This document shows, in pieces, positions 39,642 through 49,789 of a stretch of 64,000 nucleotides of DNA (positions are counted from its first letter, which is position 1; every line of letters begins with the position of its first letter). Source of the stretch: Pusillimonas sp. T2 (GTDB lineage: Bacteria; Pseudomonadota; Gammaproteobacteria; Burkholderiales; Burkholderiaceae_B); assembly GCF_002236805.1 (NCBI RefSeq), contig NZ_NIQA01000003.1:124001-188000 (forward strand), written 5' to 3'. The notes under the pieces were generated by a model. That model did no database searches and was not told where the DNA came from. It worked only from the letters and a program-made list of their open reading frames with translations. Made by a program: the position numbers and the translations under genes.

Positions 39642-39707
39642 GGGCTATTAGCGTGTGCAAAAAACGGTTAGGGCCGAATTTTGACACTCTAACGCCCATA
39701 AGTCGAA

Positions 39708-40277
39708 TCAGGATGCCGGGCCGCGCTGCATGCGTTCGCTCTTGCGCTCTTGCTTATGCTCGGCGCGCTCGGCCAGCAGTGTCGACACTTTCTGACGTTG
39801 CGTGTCATCCAGCGCGTCCCAAACTGTCAGCCATTTATCGGTAATGCTGGCGCGGGCCTGGATCATTTGCGCTTGCCGGTCGGCCATGGCTTTCGCCTGT
39901 GCGCGCGGGTCGGCTTTACCGGCCTTAAGCGCGTCAAGCTGTGCACTGCGCTGCGCCTGAATATCGGTGCGATGCGCTGACCAGGCCGCTTTTTGCGCGT
40001 CGCGCGCGTCTTTAACTAACGCCTTCTGAGCATCGGTCAGCGCAAGCGTGTCGAGTTGCTGCTGACTGATCACGCCGTATCCGGGGATCACCATCCCCTT
40101 TTGCGCATGCTCCATGCGATTGCCCTTGCGATCGTGATGGCTATGCCCGCGTTTGGCGTCCGCCGCGACGGGCGCTTGATCACCAGCGGTTGGCGCAGCG
40201 ATAACGGGGGTGTGTAACGCAACACTTGCAGCGATAGCCGCCAAAGCAGATGCAACGATAGAAGATTGACGTGCCAT
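39708..40277 (-). CDS. Periplasmic Spy/CpxP-like (LTXXQ motif) protein
   Basis: 189 residues from the ATG at 40275-40277, which has AGGTGA eight bases upstream. Signal peptide (cleavage near VIAAPT). The mature part is almost wholly helical and charged, with LALTDAQKALV and WDALDDTQRQKVSTLL resembling the two LTxxQ repeats of the Spy/CpxP group. The linker is rich in His and basic residues (KRGHSHHDRKGNRMEH). Family members are periplasmic chaperones or envelope-stress sensors; no two-component genes are adjacent. Confidence 0.75.
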   Translation of the reverse strand: MARQSSIVASALAAIAASVALHTPVIAAPTAGDQAPVAADAKRGHSHHDRKGNRMEHAQKGMVIPGYGVISQQQLDTLALTDAQKALVKDARDAQKAAWSAHRTDIQAQRSAQLDALKAGKADPRAQAKAMADRQAQMIQARASITDKWLTVWDALDDTQRQKVSTLLAERAEHKQERKSERMQRGPAS

Positions 40278-40363
40278 GATGAAATTCACCTGTAATGATT
40301 AAGGAAGCTTCATTGTCAGGTGAAGTACGTTTCGAGCTTGTTTCAGTCAGGGGTGAAAGTCTT

Positions 40364-41149
40364 TCAACCGGTTTCGGCGTCCCAGGCGGCCAGGTATTCG
40401 CGCCAATGCTGAGCCTCGGATGCCGAAAGCGTTTGCCGGACGAGATCGACTTCGTTTTGATAGGCGACCGCATCGAGCTCGCCCTTAAGTAAACGAAACC
40501 GGCAGTAAACCAGCCAGGTGTTGACCACATCGGTTTCGCAATAGGCGCGCACCTCGTCTCGTCGACCAGATGCCCAGGCGTTCCAGACCTGACTGCCATC
40601 CATACCCAACTTGCCCGGAAAGCCACAAAGCTTGGCCAGTTCGTCGAGCGGCGCGTTGGCACGACCATTGTATTTGGCAAGCAAGTCCATCAGATCGATG
40701 TGGCGGTTGTGATAACGACTGATGTAGTTGTTGTATTTGAAGTCGCGGTCGTCTTCACCGGTGTCCCAATAGCGAGGCGCGGGTACCGCATGAATAAGGC
40801 TGCGGTAATGCAATACCGGCAGATCGAAGCCCGAACCGTTCCAGCTAATCAGCCGCGGCGTGTAGTGTTCGATGGTTTTAAAAAAACCGGCGATCAGTGC
40901 CGCCTCGGGATCATCGGGCTTACCCAGGGTTTTGACACGAAACCCCTGGGCATCACGAAATACGCAACCCACAACAGCAATTTTTTGCAGATGCAATGGC
41001 AAGAAATTGGAGCCGTGCGACTGCATGCGCGCCGCCTGCGCCGCCTCGACCACCTGTGCGTCGGTCAGATCGGCACCCCACCCGTTAAGGCGACGCAATC
41101 CCTCGACATCAGGGATGGTTTCGAGGTCGAAAACCAGGGTCGGCGTCAT
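40364..41149 (-). CDS. Predicted 3'-5' exonuclease (PolB-related DnaQ-like fold)
   Basis: 261 residues. DEDD-type exonuclease: FDLETIP gives the first Asp-Glu pair (Asp8, Glu10), WNGSGFDLPVLHYRSL the second Asp, and AYCETDVVNTWLVY a later acidic motif. This fits the stand-alone exonuclease family related to B-family polymerase proofreading domains. It overlaps the nlpD stop (ATGA), in the place where rpoS usually follows nlpD. The role is probably repair or RNA/DNA turnover, unproven. Confidence 0.85.
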   Translation of the reverse strand: MTPTLVFDLETIPDVEGLRRLNGWGADLTDAQVVEAAQAARMQSHGSNFLPLHLQKIAVVGCVFRDAQGFRVKTLGKPDDPEAALIAGFFKTIEHYTPRLISWNGSGFDLPVLHYRSLIHAVPAPRYWDTGEDDRDFKYNNYISRYHNRHIDLMDLLAKYNGRANAPLDELAKLCGFPGKLGMDGSQVWNAWASGRRDEVRAYCETDVVNTWLVYCRFRLLKGELDAVAYQNEVDLVRQTLSASEAQHWREYLAAWDAETG

Positions 41150-41943
41150 CGGGAAGGCAAATAAGCCAGTGGGTTTACCGGTGTACCGCTGCGACGGATC
41201 TCGAAGTGCAGTCTGGGCGAAGTGGTATCGGTCTGCCCGATCTCGGCAATTTTTGCGCCTTTGCTTACTTCTTGGCCGGTTTTAACCATGAGCTTGTGGT
41301 TGTGCGCATAAGCCGTGATAAAGCCGTTGGAATGGCCGATAAGAATCAGGTTGCCCAGTCCGCGCACACCGTTGCCGGCGTACATGACTTTGCCGGATGC
41401 CGCTGCGGTAACCGGATCGCCCACCTTACCTTCGATATCGATACCCTTGGTGTTGGCAGTAAACCCCTGGATGATTTTGCCGTTGGCAGGCCAGCCCCAC
41501 GATACAAGGGCCGCATCGCTGGCACGCGAGGGTGTAGCGGATGACGTGTCGGGCGCCTTGGCAGGCGTTGTGGGCGCCGGCGCAGGGGCAGGCGCACTGG
41601 CCATATCGGCATTGCCGCTAAGCCGAAGTGTTTGCCCAACCCGCAACTGGCTGGGATCGCTAATGTTATTGAGCCGAATCAGCGTATTGACATCGACATT
41701 ATGCGTTTGCGCTATTTTGTATAGCGTGTCGCCGGGGCGCACGACATAAATACCACCCGCCGCAGATACAGAACCACCGCCACTCGACATATCGCTGACA
41801 GGCGCTTGCGTTTTACGTGACGCGCAACCCGCCAGCGCCACCATCAGCAACACACCGGCGATGCGCAGCCCCCTGGCATAGCGCGCGGGCGTGTGTGATT
41901 GAGGCCGAGCAGAAGCGCCAGACGTAAACGACTCTGCGTACAT
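41146..41943 (-). CDS. nlpD: LysM-M23 lipoprotein, NlpD type
   Basis: 265 residues. A lipoprotein signal ends in LMVALAGC (Cys40). A LysM domain (IYVVRPGDTLYKIAQTHN ... LRVGQTLRL) follows, then a Pro/Ala linker, then a C-terminal LytM domain (about 150-262). The LytM copy lacks the zinc residues: KGIDIEGKVGDPV replaces the HxxxD site, while RLHFEIRR is kept in part. It is therefore an amidase activator rather than a peptidase, as in E. coli NlpD. It is in the surE-pcm-nlpD order. Confidence 0.92.
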   Translation of the reverse strand: MYAESFTSGASARPQSHTPARYARGLRIAGVLLMVALAGCASRKTQAPVSDMSSGGGSVSAAGGIYVVRPGDTLYKIAQTHNVDVNTLIRLNNISDPSQLRVGQTLRLSGNADMASAPAPAPAPTTPAKAPDTSSATPSRASDAALVSWGWPANGKIIQGFTANTKGIDIEGKVGDPVTAAASGKVMYAGNGVRGLGNLILIGHSNGFITAYAHNHKLMVKTGQEVSKGAKIAEIGQTDTTSPRLHFEIRRSGTPVNPLAYLPSR

Positions 41944-41955
41944 AAGAAATCTCCC

Positions 41956-42798
41956 TTACAACTGTGTTCCCGCGCGAAGCGGAACAAAACGAACTGATTC
42001 TAAATCTTGACGGGCGAAACTGGACGGGCCCGTGCGTTCAACCAAAATAAGCCGTTGATTCGATGTGCCTTCGGGCGCAATAAGGCGCCCGCCAATAGAC
42101 AACTGATCGAGCAACGCCTGCGGAATTTTTATGCCGGCCGCTGCAACCAAAATGGCATCGAAAGGCGCCGATGCCGGCAAACCGAGCATACCATCACCGA
42201 AAGACAACCTGACCCGTGTAGACAGCTTGAGCGCGCGCAGGTGCTCTCGTGCCAGGTCATAAAGCCCGCGGATACGCTCGATGGCATAAACATCGCGAAC
42301 AAGTTGCGACAGCACGGCAGCCTGGTAACCACAACCTGCACCCACTTCGAGAACCCGGGACGGGACGCGACTTTCGCACACCACGGAAATCATGCGCGCC
42401 ACGACCCAGGGCTGGGAAATGGTCTGACCATAGCCGATAGGCAAAGCTGCGTCTTCGTAGGCTCTGCTGGCCAACCCTTCGTCGACAAACAAGTGCCTGG
42501 GCACCGCCAGCATGGCCCCAAGCACGCGTTCGTCGGTAATGCCCTGGATACGCAGACGCTGTACCATTTGCGCCCGCAGACGATCGGAATTCAGGCCGAG
42601 ATTGGCCTGAATGCGATCGACCCCGGCAACAGGCGCCGACGTTGCGGCACCAGTGATGACAGGTTTGCGCGCGGTCAAGCCCGGCGCACTGACCCGTGCA
42701 TTGCTGTTGCTGACCGTCAGCCCATGCCCCAGACTGGAGCGGCCAAACCGATTGACCGTACCAGTACCAAACGGCGACCGGGTTACGGGTTTTCGCAT
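41956..42798 (-). CDS. pcm: Protein-L-isoaspartate O-methyltransferase with N-terminal extension
   Basis: 280 residues from the ATG at 42796-42798. The methyltransferase core (about 70-280) holds the family landmarks [32 protein letters not shown] in outline and [15 protein letters not shown] for SAM. It repairs isoaspartyl residues. The first 65 or so residues are a basic, disordered-looking tail absent from the 208-residue E. coli enzyme; a later start near residue 75 is possible. It overlaps surE by 16 bp. Confidence 0.93.
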   Translation of the reverse strand: MRKPVTRSPFGTGTVNRFGRSSLGHGLTVSNSNARVSAPGLTARKPVITGAATSAPVAGVDRIQANLGLNSDRLRAQMVQRLRIQGITDERVLGAMLAVPRHLFVDEGLASRAYEDAALPIGYGQTISQPWVVARMISVVCESRVPSRVLEVGAGCGYQAAVLSQLVRDVYAIERIRGLYDLAREHLRALKLSTRVRLSFGDGMLGLPASAPFDAILVAAAGIKIPQALLDQLSIGGRLIAPEGTSNQRLILVERTGPSSFARQDLESVRFVPLRAGTQL

Positions 42799-43541
42799 AG
42801 CGGGCCAGCCCACCGGGTAACGGCGTCGAGCTGCTCGTGATAGGTAAGGTCAAGCCTGAGGGGCGTGACCGACACGTAGTTTTCTTCGATAGCGGCAAAG
42901 TCGGTGTTGGCCCCCGCGTCGAATACGTTGCCAACAGGGCCTATCCAGTAGACGGGCTCGCCATAGGGGGTTGCGCTTTTGATAACGGGCTCGGAGGGAT
43001 GGCGCTTGCCCAGACGCGTCACCCGAGTACCAGCGAGCTGAGACGATGGCACCGCCGGAATATTGATGTTGAGCAACACTTTGCTATCGAGTGGCCGAGC
43101 AATATGATGCTCGACTACCTGACGCGCGACACGGGCAGCGTTATCGAGGTGTTGCCAGCCCCGCTCGACCAATGAAAACGCTATGGACGGAATACCGAAC
43201 AGGTAGCCTTCGGTGGCGGCGGCAACCGTACCCGAATACAAGGTGTCGTCGCCCAAATTGGCGCCATTGTTAATGCCCGAAACGACCAGATCGGGGCGAA
43301 AATCGAGCAAGCCCGTTAACGCGATATGCACGCAATCGGAGGGTGTGCCATTGACGTAATAAAAGCCATTGGCGGCCTGCCGAACCGATAAAGGACGATT
43401 GAGCGTGAGTGAGTTTGACGAGCCGCTGCAATTGGTTTCGGGTGCAACGACCGTGATATCGCCCAGACCACGCAAAGCTTCGGTCAACGCCTCGATACCT
43501 GCCGCGTTGTAACCATCGTCGTTGGACACTAATATGCGCAT
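42783..43541 (-). CDS. surE: 5'/3'-nucleotidase (survival protein SurE)
   Basis: 252 residues from the ATG at 43539-43541 ([15 protein letters not shown]). The metal-binding Asp8-Asp9, the Ser/Asn site in CSGSSNSLT and the [11 protein letters not shown] motif are intact. It dephosphorylates nucleoside monophosphates. First gene of surE-pcm-nlpD, divergent from plsY. Confidence 0.96.
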   Translation of the reverse strand: MRILVSNDDGYNAAGIEALTEALRGLGDITVVAPETNCSGSSNSLTLNRPLSVRQAANGFYYVNGTPSDCVHIALTGLLDFRPDLVVSGINNGANLGDDTLYSGTVAAATEGYLFGIPSIAFSLVERGWQHLDNAARVARQVVEHHIARPLDSKVLLNINIPAVPSSQLAGTRVTRLGKRHPSEPVIKSATPYGEPVYWIGPVGNVFDAGANTDFAAIEENYVSVTPLRLDLTYHEQLDAVTRWAGPLCENP

Positions 43542-43661
43542 TACGCTTCCATTTTGCTCGTATGAATGTGGCCAATTGTACCCGCTCGAAAACGACATGG
43601 GTGGCCTGTACAAGGTAGAATTGCCGCGCCTTGATTTTTAGTAAACGGAGTCGCTCCTGTC

Positions 43662-44315
43662 ATGACTGTAATGATTGCCCTGGCTGTCAGCCTGCTTATT
43701 ATCGCCGGCGCCTACGTGCTGGGCTCCATCCCGTTCGCGGTTGTCGTCAGCCGGCTCATGGGCTTGCAAGACCCCCGCACATTCGGTTCGAAGAACCCCG
43801 GCGCAACCAATGTATTGCGCACTGGCAACAAAAAAGCCGCCTTGTTGACGCTTGCGGGCGACGCGCTGAAAGGCTGGGTTGCCGTTTGGCTGGCAAAGAC
43901 ACTGGCCTCTGATTTTTCACTGGATACCTGGGTGATTGCGGCGGCTGCAGTGGCCGTGTTCCTGGGCCACCTTTACCCGATGTTTCTGGGTTTCAAGGGC
44001 GGCAAAGGCGTGGCGACGGCACTGGGCGTGTTGCTGGGTTTGCAGCCCCTGCTTGCGCTGGCAACCGTGGCTACGTGGCTGATTGTGGCTTATGCCAGCA
44101 AGTATTCTTCGCTGGCCGCTATTATGGCCGCCATTTTCGCGCCGCTGTATTACCTGTTTGGCGGCAATATTGCCTGGCGGCTTGAATCGAATATTGCCTT
44201 GGCCATCGTCGTCATCAGCGTCATGCTGTGCTTTCGCCACAGCGCGAATATCAGCCGCCTGATGAAAGGCACCGAACCACGCGTCGGGGCGTCAAAACAA
44301 AAAAACAAAGCCTGA
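43662..44315 (+). CDS. plsY: Acyl-phosphate:glycerol-3-phosphate acyltransferase
   Basis: 217 residues, about five to six membrane helices. Three cytosolic catalytic loops are visible: [11 protein letters not shown] with [13 protein letters not shown], then [18 protein letters not shown], then the C-terminal [18 protein letters not shown]. Transfers acyl from acyl-phosphate to glycerol-3-phosphate, the first step of phospholipid synthesis. Confidence 0.96.
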   Translation: MTVMIALAVSLLIIAGAYVLGSIPFAVVVSRLMGLQDPRTFGSKNPGATNVLRTGNKKAALLTLAGDALKGWVAVWLAKTLASDFSLDTWVIAAAAVAVFLGHLYPMFLGFKGGKGVATALGVLLGLQPLLALATVATWLIVAYASKYSSLAAIMAAIFAPLYYLFGGNIAWRLESNIALAIVVISVMLCFRHSANISRLMKGTEPRVGASKQKNKA

Positions 44316-44318
44316 ACA

Positions 44319-44343
44319 ACACGCGGCTTTTAATGCCGCGTGT
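44319..44343. terminator. Stem-loop between plsY and tsaD
   Basis: A 9-bp perfect stem ACACGCGGC / GCCGCGTGT with a 7-base loop begins 3 bp after the plsY stop. There is no T-tract in either direction; it probably ends or protects transcripts of this convergent pair. Confidence 0.5.
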
Positions 44344-44384
44344 ATCTGAGCCTGCCACCGAGGGACACTACAGGCAGACTACGT

Positions 44385-45416
44385 CTAAATATCGTGCAAC
44401 CCCCAACGCGGCCTGACGGTAAACGCATGAGACGAAGTCGACAAATCGACGAGACCGGCATTTACCCGCTGTGCGGCGGCAAACGCGATCATGGCGCCAT
44501 TATCGGTACATAACGACAGCGGCGGGAAAAACACCTCGCCACCACGACGCGCCATTTCGCTTTCCAGACGATGCCGCAAATGCCTGTTGGCGCCCACGCC
44601 ACCTGCAACCACCAAACGTTTCAGCCCGGTCTGCTTCATGGCCTTTAACGACTTGGACGCCAGCACATCAACAATAGCGGCTTCGGTGGCCGCCGCCAAA
44701 TTGGCCTTGGCCGTTTCGAACGCCTCGCCGCCATTGACATCAAACGACTTCATTCGGGTCAGTACAGCTGTTTTCAGACCGCTGAAACTGAAATCAAGAT
44801 CACCACTATGCAACATGGGGCGCGGCAAATCGTAGACCGTTGCGTCCCCCTGCTCGGCTAGCTTGGACAAAGCTGGCCCACCCGGGTAACCCAGGCCCAT
44901 CAGCTTGGCAGACTTGTCGAAGGCTTCGCCGGCGGCGTCGTCGAGTGTTTCGCCCAGCAAGGCATAACGCCCCACCCCGTCGACCCGCATGAGCTGGGTA
45001 TGCCCACCCGAAACCAGCAACGCTACAAACGGAAAATCCGGCTTAGGAGTGGCCAGTAACGGCGACAGCAAATGCCCCTCGAGGTGATGCACAGGAATAG
45101 CGGGACGACCCAACGACCAGGCAATAGACTGCGCCACGCTCGCCCCTACCAGCAAAGCGCCCGCCAACCCGGGCCCCGCCGTATAGGCAACGGCGTCAAC
45201 GTCAGCCAACGTCATGCCTGCCGCCGCCAGTGTCTCGGACGTTAACGGCAATACCCTTTGAATGTGGTCGCGCGACGCCAGTTCGGGCACAACTCCGCCA
45301 TACTCTTGGTGCATTTTGATTTGACTGTGCAGCGCGTGCGACAGCAAGCCGCGTTCAGTACAAACCAACGCGACACCGGTCTCGTCGCAGGAACTTTCAT
45401 AACCAAGAATAATCAT
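44385..45416 (-). CDS. tsaD: tRNA N6-threonylcarbamoyladenosine transferase subunit
   Basis: 343 residues, ASKHA fold. Metal-binding His111 and His115 in HLEGH, start [17 protein letters not shown], and glycine-rich [14 protein letters not shown] for nucleotide. With TsaB and TsaE it transfers threonylcarbamoyl to A37 of ANN-decoding tRNAs. An expected partner such as rpsU is not beside it. Confidence 0.97.
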   Translation of the reverse strand: MIILGYESSCDETGVALVCTERGLLSHALHSQIKMHQEYGGVVPELASRDHIQRVLPLTSETLAAAGMTLADVDAVAYTAGPGLAGALLVGASVAQSIAWSLGRPAIPVHHLEGHLLSPLLATPKPDFPFVALLVSGGHTQLMRVDGVGRYALLGETLDDAAGEAFDKSAKLMGLGYPGGPALSKLAEQGDATVYDLPRPMLHSGDLDFSFSGLKTAVLTRMKSFDVNGGEAFETAKANLAAATEAAIVDVLASKSLKAMKQTGLKRLVVAGGVGANRHLRHRLESEMARRGGEVFFPPLSLCTDNGAMIAFAAAQRVNAGLVDLSTSSHAFTVRPRWGLHDI

Positions 45417-45576
45417 GTGGGCACAGTGTCGGACAAAATCGTTGGAAACCTAATAAATATGCGGGTAATTACGGTCTGAAATTAATACTGCACAGGGAAA
45501 ATACGGCTTAGAATTGCACCGTCGTATTACCTAATATTCAAACTTGAAATAATTCATTGCCTAGGGAGGGCGCTGT

Positions 45577-46872
45577 ATGCTTGAAAACCTGTTTAAGCTG
45601 CGAGAACACGGTACCAACGTACGCACCGAGATTTTAGCGGGTGTGACGACGTTTCTTACGATGGCCTACATTATCTTTGTGAACCCGGCCATTCTTTCGA
45701 CCACCGGCATGGATAGCGGCGCCATTTTTGTCGCCACCTGCCTGGCTGCAGCCATCGGTACCCTGATTATGGCATTTGTTGCCAACTGGCCTGTCGGCAT
45801 GGCGCCGGGCATGGGGCTTAACGCCTTCTTCGCCTTTACCGTCGTTGGTGCCATGGGCTATTCGTGGCAGCAAGCACTGGGTGCAGTGTTCATCTCCGGG
45901 ATCATCTTCCTGATTCTTACCGTCACCGGCGTACGTACCTGGATTGTCGAAGGCATCCCCAAGTCGCTGCGCTCGGCTATTGTGGCCGGTATTGGCCTTT
46001 TCCTGGCCATCATCGCCCTGAAGAGCTCTGGCGTTGTTGTCGGTAACGAAGCCACGCTGGTTGCACTGGGCGATTTGACAGCCCCGTCTACCCTTTACGC
46101 CATCCTGGGCTTGTTCATCATTGCCGCCCTCGACGCCCTCAAGGTACGTGGCGCCATCCTGATCGGCATCCTGGCCATCACCATCCTGTCGATCCTCATG
46201 GGTCATCAACAGTTTGGCGGTGTGTTCTCTACCCCGCCAAGCCTGGCGCCCACCTTCATGCAACTCGACGTCATGGGTGCATTAAGCTTTGGCTTTGTTC
46301 ACGTTATTCTGGTTCTGGTTTTGGTCGAAGTCTTCGACGCCACCGGCACCATGATCGGCGTTGCCAAGCGTGCCAACCTGATGCCTGAAGGCAAGCCAAA
46401 CCGCCTGGGTCGCGCCCTGTTTGCCGACAGTACCGCTATTGTTGCCGGCTCTATACTTGGCACCAGCAGCACCACTGCCTACATCGAAAGCACCTCGGGT
46501 GTACAGGCCGGCGGCCGCACTGGTCTTACCGCCCTGACAGTTGCCGTGCTGTTCGTATTGGCGCTGTTCCTGGCGCCTTTGGCTGGCTCGGTACCTGCCT
46601 ATGCTACTGCACCTGCCCTGCTGTACGTTGCTGGCCTGATGCTGCGCGAAGTGGCTGAAATCGACTGGCATGACGCTACCGAAGCCACACCGGCTGCCCT
46701 CACTGCCGTCGCCATGCCGTTCACCTACTCTATTGCCAACGGTCTGGCCTTCGGCTTCATCAGCTACGTTGTGCTTAAGATCATCACCGGCCGCATCAAA
46801 CAAATCCACCCTGCTACCTTCATTGTGGGTGTGTTGTTCGTTATCAAATACACCTATTTCGGCGGACACTAA
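45577..46872 (+). CDS. NCS2/AzgA-type purine permease
   Basis: 431 residues with about 12 to 13 membrane helices. The AzgA-like (COG2252) signatures GVTTFLTMAYIIFVNPAIL and NWPVGMAPGMGLNAFFAF are near the N-terminus, and STTAYIESTSGVQAGGRTGLT is in the substrate region. Relatives import adenine, guanine or hypoxanthine. A strong AGGGAGG ribosome site precedes the ATG. The 160 bp upstream are AT-rich; I looked for a purine riboswitch and saw none. Confidence 0.93.
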   Translation: MLENLFKLREHGTNVRTEILAGVTTFLTMAYIIFVNPAILSTTGMDSGAIFVATCLAAAIGTLIMAFVANWPVGMAPGMGLNAFFAFTVVGAMGYSWQQALGAVFISGIIFLILTVTGVRTWIVEGIPKSLRSAIVAGIGLFLAIIALKSSGVVVGNEATLVALGDLTAPSTLYAILGLFIIAALDALKVRGAILIGILAITILSILMGHQQFGGVFSTPPSLAPTFMQLDVMGALSFGFVHVILVLVLVEVFDATGTMIGVAKRANLMPEGKPNRLGRALFADSTAIVAGSILGTSSTTAYIESTSGVQAGGRTGLTALTVAVLFVLALFLAPLAGSVPAYATAPALLYVAGLMLREVAEIDWHDATEATPAALTAVAMPFTYSIANGLAFGFISYVVLKIITGRIKQIHPATFIVGVLFVIKYTYFGGH

Positions 46873-46933
46873 AGCGGCAACGTGCAATAAAAAACATAAA
46901 CCAGTAAACTGGTAATCACTAGTAAAAACTAAC

Positions 46934-46958
46934 AAGCGGCTTCACCAGCCGCTTTTTT
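46934..46958 (+). terminator. Intrinsic terminator after the purine permease
   Basis: Stem AAGCGGC / GCCGCTT with a 7-base loop runs into TTTT. It lies between the permease and the thioredoxin gene, 16 bp before the latter's start codon, so trx must have its own promoter or rely on read-through. Confidence 0.8.
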
Positions 46959-46973
46959 ATTTCGGGAGCCCGC

Positions 46974-47351
46974 ATGAGCACGATCGAACTGACCAAAGAC
47001 ACCTTTCAGGCTGCCGTCCTCGACGACAAACCGCTTATCGTCGACTTCTGGGCCCCCTGGTGCGGCCCTTGCCGCAGCTTTTCACCGGTATTCGAAAAGG
47101 TCGCTTCGCAACACGACGACATCACCTTCGCCAAAGTCAACACCGAAGACCAAGAAGAACTGGCGGGCGCACTGGGCATCCGTTCCATCCCGACACTCAT
47201 GGTGTTCCGCGAACAGGTTTTGCTGTTCAATCAGCCCGGCGCCCTGTCGGCCAGCCAGCTCGAAGAGCTGGTGACTCAGGTCAAGAGTATTGATATGGCG
47301 CAGGTTCATGCCGATATCGCTGCCCAGCAGCAGCAACAGCAAGGCGAATAA
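46974..47351 (+). CDS. Thioredoxin-family protein with glutamine-rich tail
   Basis: 125 residues. The thioredoxin fold has the canonical active site FWAPWCGPC (Cys30, Cys33) and the cis-Pro in IRSIPTLMVF. It is a general cytoplasmic disulfide reductase with no signal peptide. The C-terminus is extended past the usual 108 residues by a helical tail ending in six glutamines. It starts right after a terminator with a GGGAG ribosome site. Confidence 0.93.
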   Translation: MSTIELTKDTFQAAVLDDKPLIVDFWAPWCGPCRSFSPVFEKVASQHDDITFAKVNTEDQEELAGALGIRSIPTLMVFREQVLLFNQPGALSASQLEELVTQVKSIDMAQVHADIAAQQQQQQGE

Positions 47352-47403
47352 AAGCCTGCTGGGGCGGCCAACAACAAAAATGCCCCTGGCAGACCATCGC
47401 AAT

Positions 47404-47436
47404 AAAAAACGCGCCCGCTCAACGGGCGCGTTTTTT
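47404..47436. terminator. Bidirectional intrinsic terminator
   Basis: CGCGCCCG / CGGGCGCG stem with a 5-base loop, AAAAAA on the left and TTTTTT on the right. It serves the convergent thioredoxin and YigZ genes. Confidence 0.92.
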
Positions 47437-47483
47437 ATAAGCAAAAGGTTTAAGACTGAGGTAGCCTGCCCGGTACAGACGAG

Positions 47484-48080
47484 TCAGTTAGCACCGGTCG
47501 CAACATCAACGCGGCCCTGTCCACGCGTCAGGTTAGCAAACTCTGTAGTGAACGCAGCTAAGTGCTTAACGGGGATTTCCAGTTGCCAGCATACGCCTTG
47601 CGCGTTAAATGTTTCGTCAACAACTACGGCACCGTAGCCTGCCAACCTTGATTGCACCAAGGCCATATCCGAGAACCGCACTTCGCAATCGACGCGTGAC
47701 TTTTCTACCCGCTGTATTTTTTCGGCCTGACGCAAACATTGGGCCGCCGCGCCGCCGTAGGCGCGAACCAACCCTCCGGTGCCCAGCTTGATGCCGCCGA
47801 ACCAGCGTACAACCAGCACCGCTACTTCGTCGAGCTGCTGCCCCTCTATTGCCTGAAGGATGGGCTTACCCGCTGTGCCTGTCGGCTCGCCATCGTCGTT
47901 AAACCGGTAAGCCTGGCCCACTTTCCAGGCCCAGCAGTTATGGGTTGCCGCCGGGTCGCTGTGCGCGGCAATGAAGGCGGCTGCGTCATGTGCACTTTGC
48001 ACCGGCGCAGCCCAAACCGAGAAACGACTTTTGCGTATTTCTTCTTGAAAAGAAGCCGTGGCAACTAGTGTGTACGTCAC
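47484..48080 (-). CDS. yigZ: YigZ / IMPACT (UPF0029) family protein
   Basis: 198 residues starting at a GTG (48078-48080). The N-terminal IMPACT domain shows KSRFSVWAAPV, CWAWKV, RFNDDGEPTGTAGKPIL and VVRWFGGIKLGTGGLVRAY, all hallmarks; a C-terminal EF-G-like half follows. The bacterial function is poorly defined; the eukaryotic relative binds GCN1 and restrains translation stress signalling. It lies 9 bp downstream of the ABC-F gene, so they are probably cotranscribed. Confidence 0.92.
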   Translation of the reverse strand: MTYTLVATASFQEEIRKSRFSVWAAPVQSAHDAAAFIAAHSDPAATHNCWAWKVGQAYRFNDDGEPTGTAGKPILQAIEGQQLDEVAVLVVRWFGGIKLGTGGLVRAYGGAAAQCLRQAEKIQRVEKSRVDCEVRFSDMALVQSRLAGYGAVVVDETFNAQGVCWQLEIPVKHLAAFTTEFANLTRGQGRVDVATGAN

Positions 48081-48089
48081 GGCAAAGCG

Positions 48090-49691
48090 TTAGCCCTCGA
48101 TACCCCGAGACGCGAGATAGTCGTCGTAACCGCCCGCGTAGTCAACGACCTGACCGTCGTGCTGGATTTCGAGAATGCGTGTGGCCAAGCCCGACACGAA
48201 CTCGCGGTCGTGCGAGACAAAGAACAGCGTACCTTCGTATTTTTCAAGGGCATACTGCAATGACTCGATCGATTCCATATCGAGGTGGTTGGTGGGCTCG
48301 TCGAGCAACATAACGTTATGACGACTCAGCATCAGGCGACCAAAACTCATTCGGTTCTTTTCGCCGCCCGACAATACCTTGACCGACTTAACGATGTCGT
48401 CGGCAGAAAACAGCAGACGCCCCAAGACTGAACGCATTGCCTGGTCGTCGTCGCCCGGCTGACGGAAATTGGCCATCCAATCGAAAAGATTATCGTCGGA
48501 CTGGAACTGATCGGAAACGTCTTGGGCCATATAGCCCAAGTCGGCGTTTTCGGACCACTTGATACTGCCCGCATCGGGGGCCAAATCGCCCGCCAGCATG
48601 CGCAGCAACGTGGTTTTACCGACACCGTTGGCCCCGATAATTGCGATTTTTTCGCCAGCCTCGACCATGGCCGAATAAGGCCGGATCACAGGGTGGTCGT
48701 AGGATTTGGAAATGCCTTCGATAGTCACGGCAAGACGATGCATGACTTTCTTTTGCTCGAAGCGGATGTACGGGTTCTGACGCGAAGACGGCTTGACCTC
48801 GATGGTGTCGGCTTTGATGCGATCGATTTGCTTTAAGCGCGACGTCGCCTGACGCGATTTGGACTTGTTGGCAGCAAAACGACGCACGAAGTCTTGCAGC
48901 TCGGCGACACGCTCTTTGGCTTTAGCGTTGACGGCACTGACGCGTTCACGGGCCTGGGCTGCAGCCAACATATAGTCATCGTAGTTGCCTGGGTACACGC
49001 GCAGCTCGCGGTAATCGAGGTCGGCCATGTGCGTACATACCTGGTTCAGGAAGTGACGGTCGTGGCTGATGATGATCATCGTGCTTTGATAGCTGTTCAG
49101 CACGTTTTCCAACCAGCGAATGGTATTGATATCGAGGTTGTTGGTGGGTTCGTCGAGCAAAAGCACGTCGGGGTTTGAAAACAACGCCTGCGCCAGCAAA
49201 ATACGCAGCTTCCAGCCCGGTGCGATTTCGCGCATAGGCAGATTGTGCTGTTCGACCGGGATTTCCAGACCCAACAGCAGCTCGCCTGCGCGGGCCTCGG
49301 CGGTGTAACCATCGTATTCGGCAAACTTGGCCTCGAGGTTGGCCGCTTCCATGTAATCGTCTTCAGTGGCCTCGGGGTTAGCATAAATGGCATCGCGGCG
49401 CGCCATGACATCCCACATTTCGGCGTGGCCCATCAAGACGACGTCGAGCACCCGGATATCTTCATAGGCGAACTGGTCTTGACGCAATTTACCCAGGCGT
49501 ACTCCGGGTTCGAGCGATACGTTCCCCGACGAAGACTCGAGGTCTCCGCCAATGATTTTCATGAAGGTCGACTTGCCGGAACCGTTGGCCCCGATCAGAC
49601 CGTAGCGGTTGCCCTCGCCAAACTTAACGCTGACGTTTTCAAATAAAGGCTTGGGACCAAACTGGATCGTAAGATTAGCGGTAGAAATCAC
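48090..49691 (-). CDS. ybiT: ABC-F family ATPase, YbiT type
   Basis: 533 residues with no membrane segment. Two ABC cassettes (Walker [13 protein letters not shown] and [20 protein letters not shown] and DEPTNHLD) are joined by a basic coiled P-site linker near residues 245-300. The N-terminus matches YbiT ([20 protein letters not shown]). ABC-F proteins bind the ribosomal E site and rescue or regulate stalled translation. The start codon is GTG (49689-49691) with no clear ribosome site. Confidence 0.93.
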   Translation of the reverse strand: MISTANLTIQFGPKPLFENVSVKFGEGNRYGLIGANGSGKSTFMKIIGGDLESSSGNVSLEPGVRLGKLRQDQFAYEDIRVLDVVLMGHAEMWDVMARRDAIYANPEATEDDYMEAANLEAKFAEYDGYTAEARAGELLLGLEIPVEQHNLPMREIAPGWKLRILLAQALFSNPDVLLLDEPTNNLDINTIRWLENVLNSYQSTMIIISHDRHFLNQVCTHMADLDYRELRVYPGNYDDYMLAAAQARERVSAVNAKAKERVAELQDFVRRFAANKSKSRQATSRLKQIDRIKADTIEVKPSSRQNPYIRFEQKKVMHRLAVTIEGISKSYDHPVIRPYSAMVEAGEKIAIIGANGVGKTTLLRMLAGDLAPDAGSIKWSENADLGYMAQDVSDQFQSDDNLFDWMANFRQPGDDDQAMRSVLGRLLFSADDIVKSVKVLSGGEKNRMSFGRLMLSRHNVMLLDEPTNHLDMESIESLQYALEKYEGTLFFVSHDREFVSGLATRILEIQHDGQVVDYAGGYDDYLASRGIEG

Positions 49692-49789
49692 TTAAAACGT
49701 ATCACCAAAAACAGGGTTGACCGGATGGGGCACACAACGCGTAACCCACCATCACAAAACAAAAATTAAGGTTAACCCGGTAGTTTACC

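Noticed and set aside
45417-45576. Purine riboswitch upstream of the purine permease
   Set aside because: No paired three-way-junction core could be built by eye, and purine riboswitches are rare in this group.
45634-46263. 209-codon minus-strand frame opposite the purine permease
   Set aside because: Its polar Gly/Asp/His-rich sequence is the usual shadow of a hydrophobic membrane protein gene.
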